Made by a program: the position numbers and the translations under genes
From: an uncultured Bacilli bacterium
GTDB taxonomy: Bacteria; Bacillota_I; Bacilli_A; RF39; UBA660
Assembly (NCBI GenBank): GCA_934096275.1
Contig: CAKOLK010000003.1
Location: forward strand, 1 to 64,000
Direction of reading: 5' to 3'
Length of the DNA: 64,000 nucleotides
Shown: positions 52,644 through 61,202 of the stretch, piece after piece
How positions within the stretch are numbered: the first letter of the stretch is position 1
Layout of the letters: each line of letters opens with the position of its first letter
Notes under the pieces: model-generated
Database searches by the model: none
Seen by the model: only the letters and a program-made list of their open reading frames with translations
Told to the model about the DNA's origin: nothing

Positions 52644-53918
52644 ATGGTTTTACCCGCAGATAGTTACACAGTAATGAATAAAAGTTTAATAACAGATATA
52701 GATAAAAAAACACTAATAGATTTATACCAACCAATAATAGGCAATAAAGCAGTATCACTATACTTCACACTATTAAATGATTTAAATAAACAAGAAATAA
52801 TATCAACACCAAATACCCATCATCATTTACTAAGTATTATGCAAATGTCTCTTGAAGAAATAGTATCATCACGTGAAAAACTAGAAGCCATTGGACTACT
52901 TAGAACATATCTAAAAAAAGATAATATTAATAACTATGTTTATATACTATATTCACCATTACAACCAAATGAATTCTTAAATCATCCAATACTAAACGTT
53001 GTTTTATACAATAACTTAGGAAAAAAAGAATATCAAAAAATATTAGAAACATATAAAACACCAAGAATAACTTTAAAAGACTACAAAGAAATATCATTAA
53101 AGTTTGATGAAGTATTCTCAAGTGTACCAGTATCTAATATAATACCAAATGAAGATATAATATCTAAAAATAAAACAGAAATAACATTTAAAAATGCAAT
53201 AGATTTTGAACTATTAATATCTGGTATAAATAGTAATATGATAAATGAAAAGATATTCACAAAAGATATAAGAGAACTAATTAATAATTTATCATTTATT
53301 TATAATATAGATGTACTAACTATGCAAAATCTAATTAAAACAAGTATTACTGAAAAAGGTACAATAGATAAAGAAACTCTAAGAAAAAGTGCTAGAAACT
53401 TTTATCAATTTGAAAACAGTGGTAATCTTCCTACATTAATCTATTCAAAACAACCAGAACATTTAAAAAATCCAACTGGAGATGTATCTAATAAAGCCAA
53501 AATGATTTATACTTTTGAAAATACTAATCCATATCAATTTATAAAGAGTAAATATAAAGATGGAAAAGTAATAAAAAAAGATTTACTATTAATCGAAGAA
53601 CTTTTAATAGATTTAAAACTAACCCCTGGAGTAGTTAATGTTTTACTTGACTATGTATTAAGAGTAAACAATAAAAAACTAAATAAAGCATATGTAGAAA
53701 CAATTGCTAGTCATTGGAAAAGATTAGGTATAGAAACAGTAGAAGAAGCAATGAATATATGCATAAAAGAACATAAAAAGACTATTAAGAAAGTACCTAA
53801 TACAAACACTAAAACAAAAGAATCAGTACCAGAATGGTTTAATGAACAAATAAATAAAGATGAATTAAAAGAACAAGAAGAACAAGAATTAAAAGATTTA
53901 TTAAAACAATACTCTTGA
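52644..53918 (+). CDS. dnaB: Replication initiation and membrane attachment protein DnaB (Firmicute type)
   Basis: This is the helicase co-loader of low-GC Firmicutes, not the replicative helicase. The N-terminal domain (about 1-150) shows the DLYQPIIGNKAVSLYFTLL motif. A DnaB/DnaD C-terminal domain (about 285-375) has ENTNPYQFIKSKYKDGKV, LLLIEELLIDLKLTPGVVNVLLDYVLR and a YVETIASHWKR helix. Length (424 aa) is close to the Bacillus protein (472 aa). dnaI, the usual next gene, is absent and a G-tract surface gene follows instead. Confidence 0.92.
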   Translation: MVLPADSYTVMNKSLITDIDKKTLIDLYQPIIGNKAVSLYFTLLNDLNKQEIISTPNTHHHLLSIMQMSLEEIVSSREKLEAIGLLRTYLKKDNINNYVYILYSPLQPNEFLNHPILNVVLYNNLGKKEYQKILETYKTPRITLKDYKEISLKFDEVFSSVPVSNIIPNEDIISKNKTEITFKNAIDFELLISGINSNMINEKIFTKDIRELINNLSFIYNIDVLTMQNLIKTSITEKGTIDKETLRKSARNFYQFENSGNLPTLIYSKQPEHLKNPTGDVSNKAKMIYTFENTNPYQFIKSKYKDGKVIKKDLLLIEELLIDLKLTPGVVNVLLDYVLRVNNKKLNKAYVETIASHWKRLGIETVEEAMNICIKEHKKTIKKVPNTNTKTKESVPEWFNEQINKDELKEQEEQELKDLLKQYS

Positions 53919-53944
53919 AAAACTTCCAGAAATAGTATAAAATT
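53916..53944 (+). promoter_or_regulatory. Promoter of the second G-tract surface protein gene
   Basis: TTGAAA (53916-53921, overlapping the dnaB stop codon), 17-bp spacer, TAAAAT (53939-53944). Confidence 0.65.
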
Positions 53945-53958
53945 AACTTATAATAAAC

Positions 53959-54005
53959 TATGGAGGCAAAACTATGAAAAACAAATATTCGTATGGGGGG
54001 GGGGG
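53959..54005 (+). repeat. Start cassette with G11 tract, copy 2
   Basis: Ribosome binding site, ATG at 53974, codons for MKNKYSY and eleven G (53995-54005). It is identical to 38137-38182 apart from one T/C difference and the tract length. Sequence after the tract is unrelated between the loci. Confidence 0.95.
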
Positions 54006-56197
54006 AAAAAAATTCTAGTAAAATAAACCCTTTATTTAAAGATATAAAAGAATATAATAAATATCTATTATCATTAATAGGTATTTTTGTACTATTACTT
54101 TCAGGTATTATTTCTTATAATTATACAAATACTTCTTATGCAAAATGGAGTAGTAGTGTAGAATCTAAAAATATTATTAAATTGCATGTTAAATCTAATT
54201 TAGATGAAAGTGGGGCAAATGAACCTAAAATAACATCAAACATGATACCGGTATATTATGATGAAACAAATAGTGTATGGAGAAAAGCAGACGTTAAAAA
54301 TAGCAAAGAACAATACAAATGGTATGATTATAATAACAAGATGTGGGCAAATGCAATTACTACCTTTCCTTATGAAGAAAAAGTTACTGACACTATTAAA
54401 AAAAATATTAATGTAATGCCATATTCACTTACATCTGAGTCAAGTAATAATGCAAATACTGCGGTAAATTCACAATACAAAATGTCATTTACTACAACTA
54501 AAGCTAGTACCTTTTCTTTTGATTACAGTATGCTAAAAGGTACGAAAACATCAAAATTTCAAGTAACAATAAACGGTACTACTGAAGTAAACAAAGACTT
54601 TTCAGGTAATTATAGTGATACTGTTTTTGGAGGAACTTATACCGACTCATTCTCTAAAAATCTTGAAGCAAATAAGAAATATACAGTTATCATAAATGCA
54701 GAAGTTACATCATCTAATGCAGGTGCAGATAATAGTATTACAGTGTCAAATATAAATTTAACTAATGAATATACAAATTTTTCATATGAAAATAGTGGTT
54801 CAAAATTTACAGTGAATTATTATCTGAGCCATTCATATGCACTTGATCAAGTCACTGGTAAATACGTATTAGATTTAATCAATACCTCGTCAGAATATTT
54901 GAAAGATAGTTATATATGTCCCAATACTACTTCAAATATTTGTGATGAAATATATAAAATAGTTGATATAACTTATGGACACATGTGGTCTGCAGAGGTA
55001 ACTGATGCAACAATAAATAGCTATGTATCATATACATCTAAAAATATAGAAAATGAATTCTCAAAAAAAGAAATTGGTGAAGAAATACCATTAGATAAAA
55101 TAAGCACAATGTGGGTCTGGATACCAAGGTATACATATACTTATCTTAATACAAATACACCACAAGAAATAAGCATAAAGTTTGAAAAAGGAACATCAAG
55201 TAGTGGTACAATAAAATGCGTTGATAACGTAACATATACTGGTACAACTTCAGAAACATGTACTGATACAACAAATTCATCATTAAAAACAGGAATTTCC
55301 ACATATACGCATCCAGCATTTACATTTGGGGAAGATGAATTAACAGGAATATGGGTAGGCAAATTTACTAATAGTAGTTACATAATAAAAAAACCAGATG
55401 AAATAGTAGAAAATAATATAATAATAAAACCAAATGAAACATTTTTAAAATTAAGTGCATCAGAGGCGTTTAAAACAATAAGGACAATGGAAAAAACAAA
55501 TAATATGTATAAGTTTAATCAAAAAAATGATACCATGTTTAATTGGAATGGGGAACTTTCATATGATTCGAACAACATAGATACACACATGATGAAAAAT
55601 ATGGAATGGGGAGCAGTAGCATATTTTTCGCATTCTAAATATGGTAGATGTACAAATAGTATTTGTGAAGAAATAACAATTAATAATTGCACTGAAGCTA
55701 TAACTGGTATTGGTGGTAATACAGTTGATGCAAACTACAGTTCATCAGCGTGTACAACCACTGAAAATAAATACAATGGTTCAAAAGGAAAAAAAGCAAG
55801 TACTACAGGAAATATATATGGAATATATGATATGAGTGGCAACGATACACTCGTAATGGGTAATGTAACCAGTTCATCAAATCAATTTCAACCATCAAAA
55901 GCAGGAAATTGGAATACAACAACATATCCTTTAGCAAAATACTATGATAATTATTCAAATGGAGGATCAAGCGATACTTATCAACGTGGAAAATTAGGAG
56001 ATGCAACAGTTGAAATGGCTCCAACACGAGCATCGAGTGATAATTGGTATTCAGATTATACTATTTTTCCATATTATACAGAATCATGGTTTATTCGAGG
56101 AGGAAGCTATGTTAGTGACAGTGATGCAGGTATTTTTGCATTTGAAAGTGGTAATGGTGATGACAAAACTTCTAGATCAATATTAGTTATAAAATAG
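53993..56197 (+). CDS. Membrane-anchored surface protein with C-type-lectin/FGE-like end, phase-variable start
   Basis: The long frame opens at an ATG (53993) touching the G11 tract. The properly spaced ATG at 53974 reads MKNKYSYGGGGKKF and stops; ten or thirteen G would put it in frame. One N-terminal helix (about 25-45) is followed by a beta-rich ectodomain with four or more Cys. The C-terminal 250 aa contain YGIYDMSGND and end SWFIRGGSYVSDSDAG-like, the pattern of formylglycine-enzyme/C-type-lectin folds used for ligand display. It is unrelated downstream to the 38-kb gene and sits directly after dnaB. Ligand unknown. Confidence 0.8.
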   Translation: MGGGEKNSSKINPLFKDIKEYNKYLLSLIGIFVLLLSGIISYNYTNTSYAKWSSSVESKNIIKLHVKSNLDESGANEPKITSNMIPVYYDETNSVWRKADVKNSKEQYKWYDYNNKMWANAITTFPYEEKVTDTIKKNINVMPYSLTSESSNNANTAVNSQYKMSFTTTKASTFSFDYSMLKGTKTSKFQVTINGTTEVNKDFSGNYSDTVFGGTYTDSFSKNLEANKKYTVIINAEVTSSNAGADNSITVSNINLTNEYTNFSYENSGSKFTVNYYLSHSYALDQVTGKYVLDLINTSSEYLKDSYICPNTTSNICDEIYKIVDITYGHMWSAEVTDATINSYVSYTSKNIENEFSKKEIGEEIPLDKISTMWVWIPRYTYTYLNTNTPQEISIKFEKGTSSSGTIKCVDNVTYTGTTSETCTDTTNSSLKTGISTYTHPAFTFGEDELTGIWVGKFTNSSYIIKKPDEIVENNIIIKPNETFLKLSASEAFKTIRTMEKTNNMYKFNQKNDTMFNWNGELSYDSNNIDTHMMKNMEWGAVAYFSHSKYGRCTNSICEEITINNCTEAITGIGGNTVDANYSSSACTTTENKYNGSKGKKASTTGNIYGIYDMSGNDTLVMGNVTSSSNQFQPSKAGNWNTTTYPLAKYYDNYSNGGSSDTYQRGKLGDATVEMAPTRASSDNWYSDYTIFPYYTESWFIRGGSYVSDSDAGIFAFESGNGDDKTSRSILVIK

Positions 56198-56278
56198 CCT
56201 TTTGCATAAAATAAATAATCATCTAAAAAATGGTTAAGTTTTTTAATAAAAACCCATAAAAAATAACTTTTTCGTGCA

Positions 56279-56324
56279 TTTTGTACGAAAAAACCAGTAA
56301 AAATGCGTACGTTTTGTACGAAAA
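56279..56324 (+). repeat. Two direct repeats TTTTGTACGAAAA
   Basis: The 13-mer occurs at 56279-56291 and 56312-56324. Flanking bases make each copy part of a short imperfect hairpin. The rest of 56198-56361 holds nothing else I can support. Confidence 0.7.
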
Positions 56325-56361
56325 TTACTAAAAAAGCACTTTATATAAAACAATAAAAGAC

Positions 56362-56403
56362 AAAAGTATCATCTAATTTACATTATGATGATACTTTTAT
56401 TTT
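56362..56403 (+). terminator. Intrinsic terminator after the second G-tract gene
   Basis: A perfect 12-bp stem (56362-56373 with 56387-56398) followed by a T-rich stretch. Confidence 0.75.
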
Positions 56404-56421
56404 AAAATCTTCCAACTATTA

Positions 56422-56458
56422 TTGATAAAATATCTTATAAATGATAAAATATCTTATA
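56422..56458 (+). promoter_or_regulatory. Promoter of the ireB operon, built from a tandem repeat
   Basis: A 17-nt unit starting TGATAAAATATC occurs at 56423-56439 and 56442-56458. TTGATA (56422-56427) from copy 1 and TAAAAT (56445-56450) from copy 2 are 17 bp apart, with TG before the -10 box. Confidence 0.65.
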
Positions 56459-56481
56459 GATATTTCTAAAGGAGTGATAGT

Positions 56482-56730
56482 ATGGAAGACAAGACTATGG
56501 TTTTTAATATTGACGATTTAAATAACTACATGGTCACTGAAACATTACTTAATGTAAAAAACAATCTTGAAGAAAAAGGATACAAAGGAATAGACCAAAT
56601 AGTAGGCTATCTTCTTACGGGAGATGAAACATATATTTCTAATTATAAAGATTCAAGAAAAAAAATACAAAGTATAGAACGTGAAATAATCATAAAGACA
56701 CTTGTTAAAAACTATCTAAGAGATTTATGA
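56482..56730 (+). CDS. ireB: IreB-family regulatory phosphoprotein (UPF0297)
   Basis: IreB is a small substrate of the PASTA kinase IreK in Enterococcus, affecting cell-envelope stress and cephalosporin resistance. The 82-aa protein has the family pattern: DKTMVFN with the phosphorylatable Thr near the start, VKNNLEEKGYKGIDQIVGYLLTGDETYIS, and REIIIKTLVKNYL. The start has AAAGGAGTGATA. It overlaps ruvX by 4 bases, the usual ireB-ruvX-DUF1292 order. Confidence 0.95.
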   Translation: MEDKTMVFNIDDLNNYMVTETLLNVKNNLEEKGYKGIDQIVGYLLTGDETYISNYKDSRKKIQSIEREIIIKTLVKNYLRDL

Positions 56731-57140
56731 GATATTTAGGACTAGACTTAGGCAAAAAATCATTAGGAATATCTTTATCAGATAAACTTGGTTTAATTGC
56801 ATCATTTTATAAAAATATTAAAAGTGATGATGAAGAAGAGTTAATCGAAGAAATACTAAAAATAATTGAAAAAGAACATGTTGATGAAATAGTACTAGGA
56901 CTACCTAAAAACATGAATGGTTCCTTAGGATTTCGTTGCGATGAAACAATAGAGTTTAAAGAAAAATTAGAACAAAAAACAAATAAAAAAGTTCATCTTG
57001 AAGACGAAAGACTAACTACTAAAGTAGCACAACAAGTACTAATAAATGCAGATGTGTCAAGAAAAAAAAGAAAAAAAGTAATTGATGGAGTATCCGCCGT
57101 AGTGATACTACAATCGTTTTTAGATAAGGGAGGAAAATAA
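56727..57140 (+). CDS. ruvX: Holliday junction resolvase RuvX/YqgF
   Basis: YqgF proteins have an RNase H-like fold and are linked to junction resolution and to 16S rRNA 5' processing. MRYLGLDLGKKSLGISLSD gives the first catalytic Asp, VLGLPKNMNGSLG the middle motif and HLEDERLTT the acidic third motif. Length 137 aa is standard. Its start overlaps the ireB stop and the next gene begins 1 base after its stop. Confidence 0.94.
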   Translation: MRYLGLDLGKKSLGISLSDKLGLIASFYKNIKSDDEEELIEEILKIIEKEHVDEIVLGLPKNMNGSLGFRCDETIEFKEKLEQKTNKKVHLEDERLTTKVAQQVLINADVSRKKRKKVIDGVSAVVILQSFLDKGGK

Positions 57141-57141
57141 T

Positions 57142-57441
57142 ATGGAAGAAAACAAAAATGAAGAATTAAGAGAAGATATGTTTATAGGATTCAATGAAAA
57201 AGGAGAACAAAAAACATTTTACAAACTTTTAGAATTTGATTCAAATGAAACAGGTAAACACTATCTTGCTTACACTGACAACGAAACAGATGAAGAAGGA
57301 AACTTAAAAGCATATGGCTCAATAGTGATCGAAGAAGGAGATCATACAAAACTTGAACCAATTACAACTGAAAAAGAATGGAAAGTAATTGAAATGGCTC
57401 TTAAAGTTTTACAAGAAGAAGTGACAGATAAAAATGAATAG
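57142..57441 (+). CDS. DUF1292 family protein (YrzB-like)
   Basis: A small acidic protein (99 aa) of the DUF1292 family, found between ruvX and mltG in many Firmicutes. The pattern is FKLLEFDSNETGKHYLAYTDNE-like followed by EEGNLKAYGS and a helical EKEWKVIEMALK end. The function is not known; the conserved placement suggests a link to the cell-envelope or translation genes of the operon. It overlaps mltG by 8 bases. Confidence 0.9.
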   Translation: MEENKNEELREDMFIGFNEKGEQKTFYKLLEFDSNETGKHYLAYTDNETDEEGNLKAYGSIVIEEGDHTKLEPITTEKEWKVIEMALKVLQEEVTDKNE

Positions 57442-58519
57442 TAAGAATAAAAAGAAAAAAGTAAAGTTTAAAAAAGGCTTCAAAATCGGAGTCTTAGTCT
57501 TTTTACTTGTAATAATCATATTATCAACTACTATATACTTATTAACACCAGTATCAAGTAGTACTAAAAAAGAAATAATAACAATTGAAAGTGGTACATC
57601 AACTAAAGAAATCGCAACAATTCTAAAAAATAAAAAGCTTATTAAAAGTAAAACATTCTTTACAATATACTCTAAAATAAAAAAAGCAAATTACTATGCA
57701 GCATCATATGAAATAAGTCCTAATATGTCACTTAATGAAATTATAAATGAATTACAAACAAATGGCACTAATATCAATGAAGTTACAATAACTATAAAAG
57801 AAGGACAAAATATGAGACAAATTGCTAAACTAATATCAGAAAATACTAGTATTAAATATGATGATATAATTAAAAAAACAAAAGAAAAAAAATACTTAGA
57901 TAAATTAATTGATAAATATTGGTTTATTGAAAAAGATATAAAAAATGATAATCTTTACTATAATCTTGAAGGATATCTATTCCCAGATACATACCAAATC
58001 GATAAAAAAGAAACCAATATTGAAAATGTTTTTGAAGTCCTATTAAATCAAATGGACCAAGTATTAAGTGAATATAAGAAAGATATTGAAAAATCTAACT
58101 ACAGCATTCACAAACTACTTACATTAGCATCAGTTACACAAAGCGAAGGTTATAATGAAGACGACTTTAAAAATATAGCAAGTGTTTTTTATAATAGAAT
58201 GAAAGATGATATGCCTTTAGGTAGTTGTGTAACATCATACTATGGTGTTAAAAAAGAAATGACTGAAGCACTAACTAATTCAGACATTAATAATCAAAAT
58301 GCCTACAACACACGCGGTAACAATCCAGCATTATTCCCAATTGGACCAATATCCGCTCCAGGTAAGAAAGCAATCGAAGCAGTAGTAAAACCAATTAAAA
58401 CAAATTACTATTACTTTGTTTCAGACAAAAATCATAAATTATATTTTACAAAAACACTAAAAGAACATGAGCAAACAATAAATAAATTAGAACAAGAAGG
58501 ATTGTGGTTACAATGGTAG
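57434..58519 (+). CDS. mltG: Endolytic murein transglycosylase MltG
   Basis: MltG cuts nascent peptidoglycan strands at the membrane. A basic N-terminus and one helix (about 16-38) are followed by a LysM-like part (about 45-115) and the YceG domain with LEGYLFPDTYQI and the catalytic Glu238 in SVTQSEGY. The late blocks RMKDDMPLGSCVT, YNTRGNNPALFPIGPISAPGKKAIEA and YYFVSDKNHKLYFTKTLKEH are all present. Length 361 aa is normal. It overlaps the following methyltransferase gene by 7 bases. Confidence 0.95.
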   Translation: MNSKNKKKKVKFKKGFKIGVLVFLLVIIILSTTIYLLTPVSSSTKKEIITIESGTSTKEIATILKNKKLIKSKTFFTIYSKIKKANYYAASYEISPNMSLNEIINELQTNGTNINEVTITIKEGQNMRQIAKLISENTSIKYDDIIKKTKEKKYLDKLIDKYWFIEKDIKNDNLYYNLEGYLFPDTYQIDKKETNIENVFEVLLNQMDQVLSEYKKDIEKSNYSIHKLLTLASVTQSEGYNEDDFKNIASVFYNRMKDDMPLGSCVTSYYGVKKEMTEALTNSDINNQNAYNTRGNNPALFPIGPISAPGKKAIEAVVKPIKTNYYYFVSDKNHKLYFTKTLKEHEQTINKLEQEGLWLQW

Positions 58520-59112
58520 AAAAAACATACAATGAAATTAAAACAATAAAAGAGTACGCATTAGTAAATAAAGTACCAATTATGGTAGATGATAGCATTG
58601 ACTTTATAATATCAAAAATACATCAAAAAAGAGTAAGAAAAGTACTTGAAATAGGTACTGCAATCGGATACTCTGCAATTATGATGGCACTATCATCACC
58701 AAATATTACAATAACATCAATAGAAAAAGACAAAGATAGATACCTTGAAGCAGTAAAAAATATTAAAAAGTTTAATCTTGAAGATAGGATAACTCTAATA
58801 TATAACGACGCCCTTGAAGTATCACTAAAAGAAAAATACGATCTTATTTTAATTGATGCTGCTAAAAGTAAAAACCTAGATTTCTTCAACAAATTCGAAA
58901 AAAATCTAGAACCAAATGGAATAATAATAACAGATAACTTAAGCTTCCATGGCTACGTAGAACAAGAACCATCACAAATAAAAAATAGAAACATCAGAGC
59001 CTTAGTTAGAAAAATAAGAAACTACATAGACTTTTTAGAAAATAATCTTAAATATAAAACAACATTCTATGAAATCGGAGATGGACTATCAGTTACAGAA
59101 AAAAGGATGTGA
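58513..59112 (+). CDS. trmR: TrmR/YrrM-type O-methyltransferase
   Basis: In Bacillus, TrmR (YrrM) methylates 5-hydroxyuridine at position 34 of tRNA to 5-methoxyuridine. The 199-aa protein is a class I SAM enzyme: KVLEIGTAIGYSAIMMAL (motif I, about 43-60), TSIEKDKDR and YDLILIDAAKSKN with the metal-binding acidic residue. The two genes after it encode the U32 proteins that hydroxylate the same uridine, which strongly supports the assignment. The ATG at 58513 was preferred to a GTG at 58504 by spacing from GGATTGTGG. Confidence 0.85.
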   Translation: MVEKTYNEIKTIKEYALVNKVPIMVDDSIDFIISKIHQKRVRKVLEIGTAIGYSAIMMALSSPNITITSIEKDKDRYLEAVKNIKKFNLEDRITLIYNDALEVSLKEKYDLILIDAAKSKNLDFFNKFEKNLEPNGIIITDNLSFHGYVEQEPSQIKNRNIRALVRKIRNYIDFLENNLKYKTTFYEIGDGLSVTEKRM

Positions 59113-59118
59113 TGTAAT

Positions 59119-59943
59119 ATGAAACTATTAGTCATACCAACATCTATAAATATTAAAAAATATGAGAATGCCTCTGCATTCCTTTTTGGTTTAAAAGACT
59201 TCTCATACACAACACCTATATCTATAACATTAAAAGAATTAAAAAAAATAAAACAAAAAACCAATAAAGAAATATTTGTAAAAATAGATAAAAACATCTT
59301 TAATAAAGATATAGAAAATTTAAAAAAAACTCTATTAGAGCTAGAAAAACTAAATATAAATGGAATCTTCTTTTATGATTTATCAGTATTATCATTATCA
59401 AAAAAACTAAACTTAAAAACTCCATTAATATGGAATCAAAACTTTTTTGTAACCAATTATAAAACTTGCAATCATTATGAAGCCCAAGGAGTCTATGGAG
59501 CAGTAACCTCATCTGAAATAACACTACAAGAAATCCTAGAAATAAGAAAAAATACTAACTTTAAACTATTTGTTAATATATTTGGTTATCAAATGATGGC
59601 ATTTTCTAAAAGAAAACTAATTACTAATTACTTTAAATACTTAAAAAAGAAAAACTACAAAAGAAATAACTATATAATTGAAAAAGATAAAAAGTTCTTA
59701 ATAAAAGAAACAAAAGAAGGAACAATGATCCTATCAGATAAAATATTAAATGGATTAAAATATAAGAATGAGTTAGAAAAATCTAAAATAGATTACTTAA
59801 TATTAGATCAAACAATGATAAAAGATAAAGACTTTAAAAAAGTATTACAAGCTATAAAAAATAATAAAGATATAGACAATATTATTCCCAATACAGATAC
59901 TTTATTCCTAGATAAAAAAACAATATATAAGGTGAAAAGATGA
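59119..59943 (+). CDS. U32-family protein, YrrN/TrhP1-like
   Basis: This 274-aa protein is a divergent U32 family member, matching the position of Bacillus yrrN between yrrM and yrrO. The TIM-barrel-like part shows LNINGIFFYDLSVLSL and PLIWNQNFFVTNYKTCNHYEAQGVYGAVTSSEI. It lacks the Cys-rich signature of the longer partner, so it may be a supporting subunit. It overlaps the next gene by 4 bases. Family proteins are involved in tRNA U34 hydroxylation. Confidence 0.8.
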   Translation: MKLLVIPTSINIKKYENASAFLFGLKDFSYTTPISITLKELKKIKQKTNKEIFVKIDKNIFNKDIENLKKTLLELEKLNINGIFFYDLSVLSLSKKLNLKTPLIWNQNFFVTNYKTCNHYEAQGVYGAVTSSEITLQEILEIRKNTNFKLFVNIFGYQMMAFSKRKLITNYFKYLKKKNYKRNNYIIEKDKKFLIKETKEGTMILSDKILNGLKYKNELEKSKIDYLILDQTMIKDKDFKKVLQAIKNNKDIDNIIPNTDTLFLDKKTIYKVKR

Positions 59944-61121
59944 AAAGAGTAGAACTACTTTCTCCAGCAGGAGACCTAGAAAAATTAAAAATTGCTTATC
60001 TTTATGGAGCAGATGCTTGCTACATCGGAGGACAAGAATTTAGCTTAAGAGCAAATGCTAATAACTTTTCTCTTGAAGAGATAAAACAAGCAGTAGACTA
60101 TGCCCATAAACTAAATAAAAAACTATATGTAACTACTAATATTGTTTTTCATAATGAAAACTTAAATGGAATAATAGACTATCTAAAATATCTAGAAAAA
60201 ATAAAAGTTGATGCAATAATCTTAAGTGATCCCTTATTAATAGACATAGTAAAAAAATATACACCAACCTTAAGAATACATATAAGTACTCAGGCTTGTA
60301 CTACAAATGGTGAAACAGTAAACTACTTTAAAGAAATGGGAGTAGAACGTGTCGTTTTAGCAAGAGAAGTATCCAAAGAAGATATGAAAGAAATATATGA
60401 TAAAACACATATGGATTTAGAAGTCTTCTTACACGGTGCAATGTGTACATGCTATTCTGGAAGATGTGTTTTATCAAATTACTTTACCAATAGAGATTCC
60501 AATCGCGGAGGATGTGCCCAAGTATGTAGATTTGTCTTTGATTTAGATAAAAAAAGAAACACAAAATACTCAATTGCAACCAAAGACTTAAATCTTTCAA
60601 GTAAAATTAAAGACCTAATAGAAACAGGAGTTGCATCTTTAAAAATCGAAGGAAGAATGCGTAGTACCTATTACGTTGCAACAGTAATTAATAGTTATCG
60701 AAAACTAATTGATGCATATTATAATAATAACCTAACCAAAGATTTATTACACCATGAACAAAAAATATTATCAAGAGTGGCCAATAGAGAATCAACTACT
60801 CAATACTTTGATCATCAAGCAGATTATAATGATCAATACTACATTGGAAGAGATGAAGTATCAAACCAAGACTTTTTAGGAATAGTACTAGACTATGATA
60901 AAAAAACAAAATATGCAACCATTGAGCAAAGAAACTACTTTAAACCCAAACAAACTATTAATATATTTGGACCCAATAACATAGATTTTGATATTAAAAT
61001 AGATAAAATATATGATGAAGATTTTAATGAACTTGATGCCGCTAGACATCCTAGACAAATACTTAAAATAAAAGTTGATCAAGAACTAGAAAAAGACTCT
61101 ATTTTACGCGTTAAGTTTTAG
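59940..61121 (+). CDS. U32-family tRNA hydroxylation protein, YrrO/TrhP2-like
   Basis: TrhP proteins use prephenate to hydroxylate tRNA U34 in Bacillus and E. coli. The 393-aa protein has the U32 signature: ELLSPAGDLEKLKIAYLYGADACYIGG, HGAMCTCYSGRCVLSNYF and NRGGCAQVCRF, whose Cys bind an iron-sulfur cluster. A C-terminal beta domain ends in RQILKIK. With trmR and the yrrN-like gene it makes a complete ho5U/mo5U pathway. Confidence 0.9.
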   Translation: MKRVELLSPAGDLEKLKIAYLYGADACYIGGQEFSLRANANNFSLEEIKQAVDYAHKLNKKLYVTTNIVFHNENLNGIIDYLKYLEKIKVDAIILSDPLLIDIVKKYTPTLRIHISTQACTTNGETVNYFKEMGVERVVLAREVSKEDMKEIYDKTHMDLEVFLHGAMCTCYSGRCVLSNYFTNRDSNRGGCAQVCRFVFDLDKKRNTKYSIATKDLNLSSKIKDLIETGVASLKIEGRMRSTYYVATVINSYRKLIDAYYNNNLTKDLLHHEQKILSRVANRESTTQYFDHQADYNDQYYIGRDEVSNQDFLGIVLDYDKKTKYATIEQRNYFKPKQTINIFGPNNIDFDIKIDKIYDEDFNELDAARHPRQILKIKVDQELEKDSILRVKF

Positions 61122-61138
61122 AAAAGTACCCAAAAAAC

Positions 61139-61167
61139 TTGACAAAATCCAAAAAAAATAGTATCCT
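61139..61167 (+). promoter_or_regulatory. Promoter of greA
   Basis: TTGACA (61139-61144), 17-bp spacer, TATCCT (61162-61167). Confidence 0.7.
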
Positions 61168-61202
61168 TTTAGAGAACTTATTAATTTAGAGGTGAATTTA
61201 AA

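Noticed and set aside
53993..56197. Diversity-generating retroelement target
   Set aside because: No reverse transcriptase and no template/variable repeat pair was found in the window.
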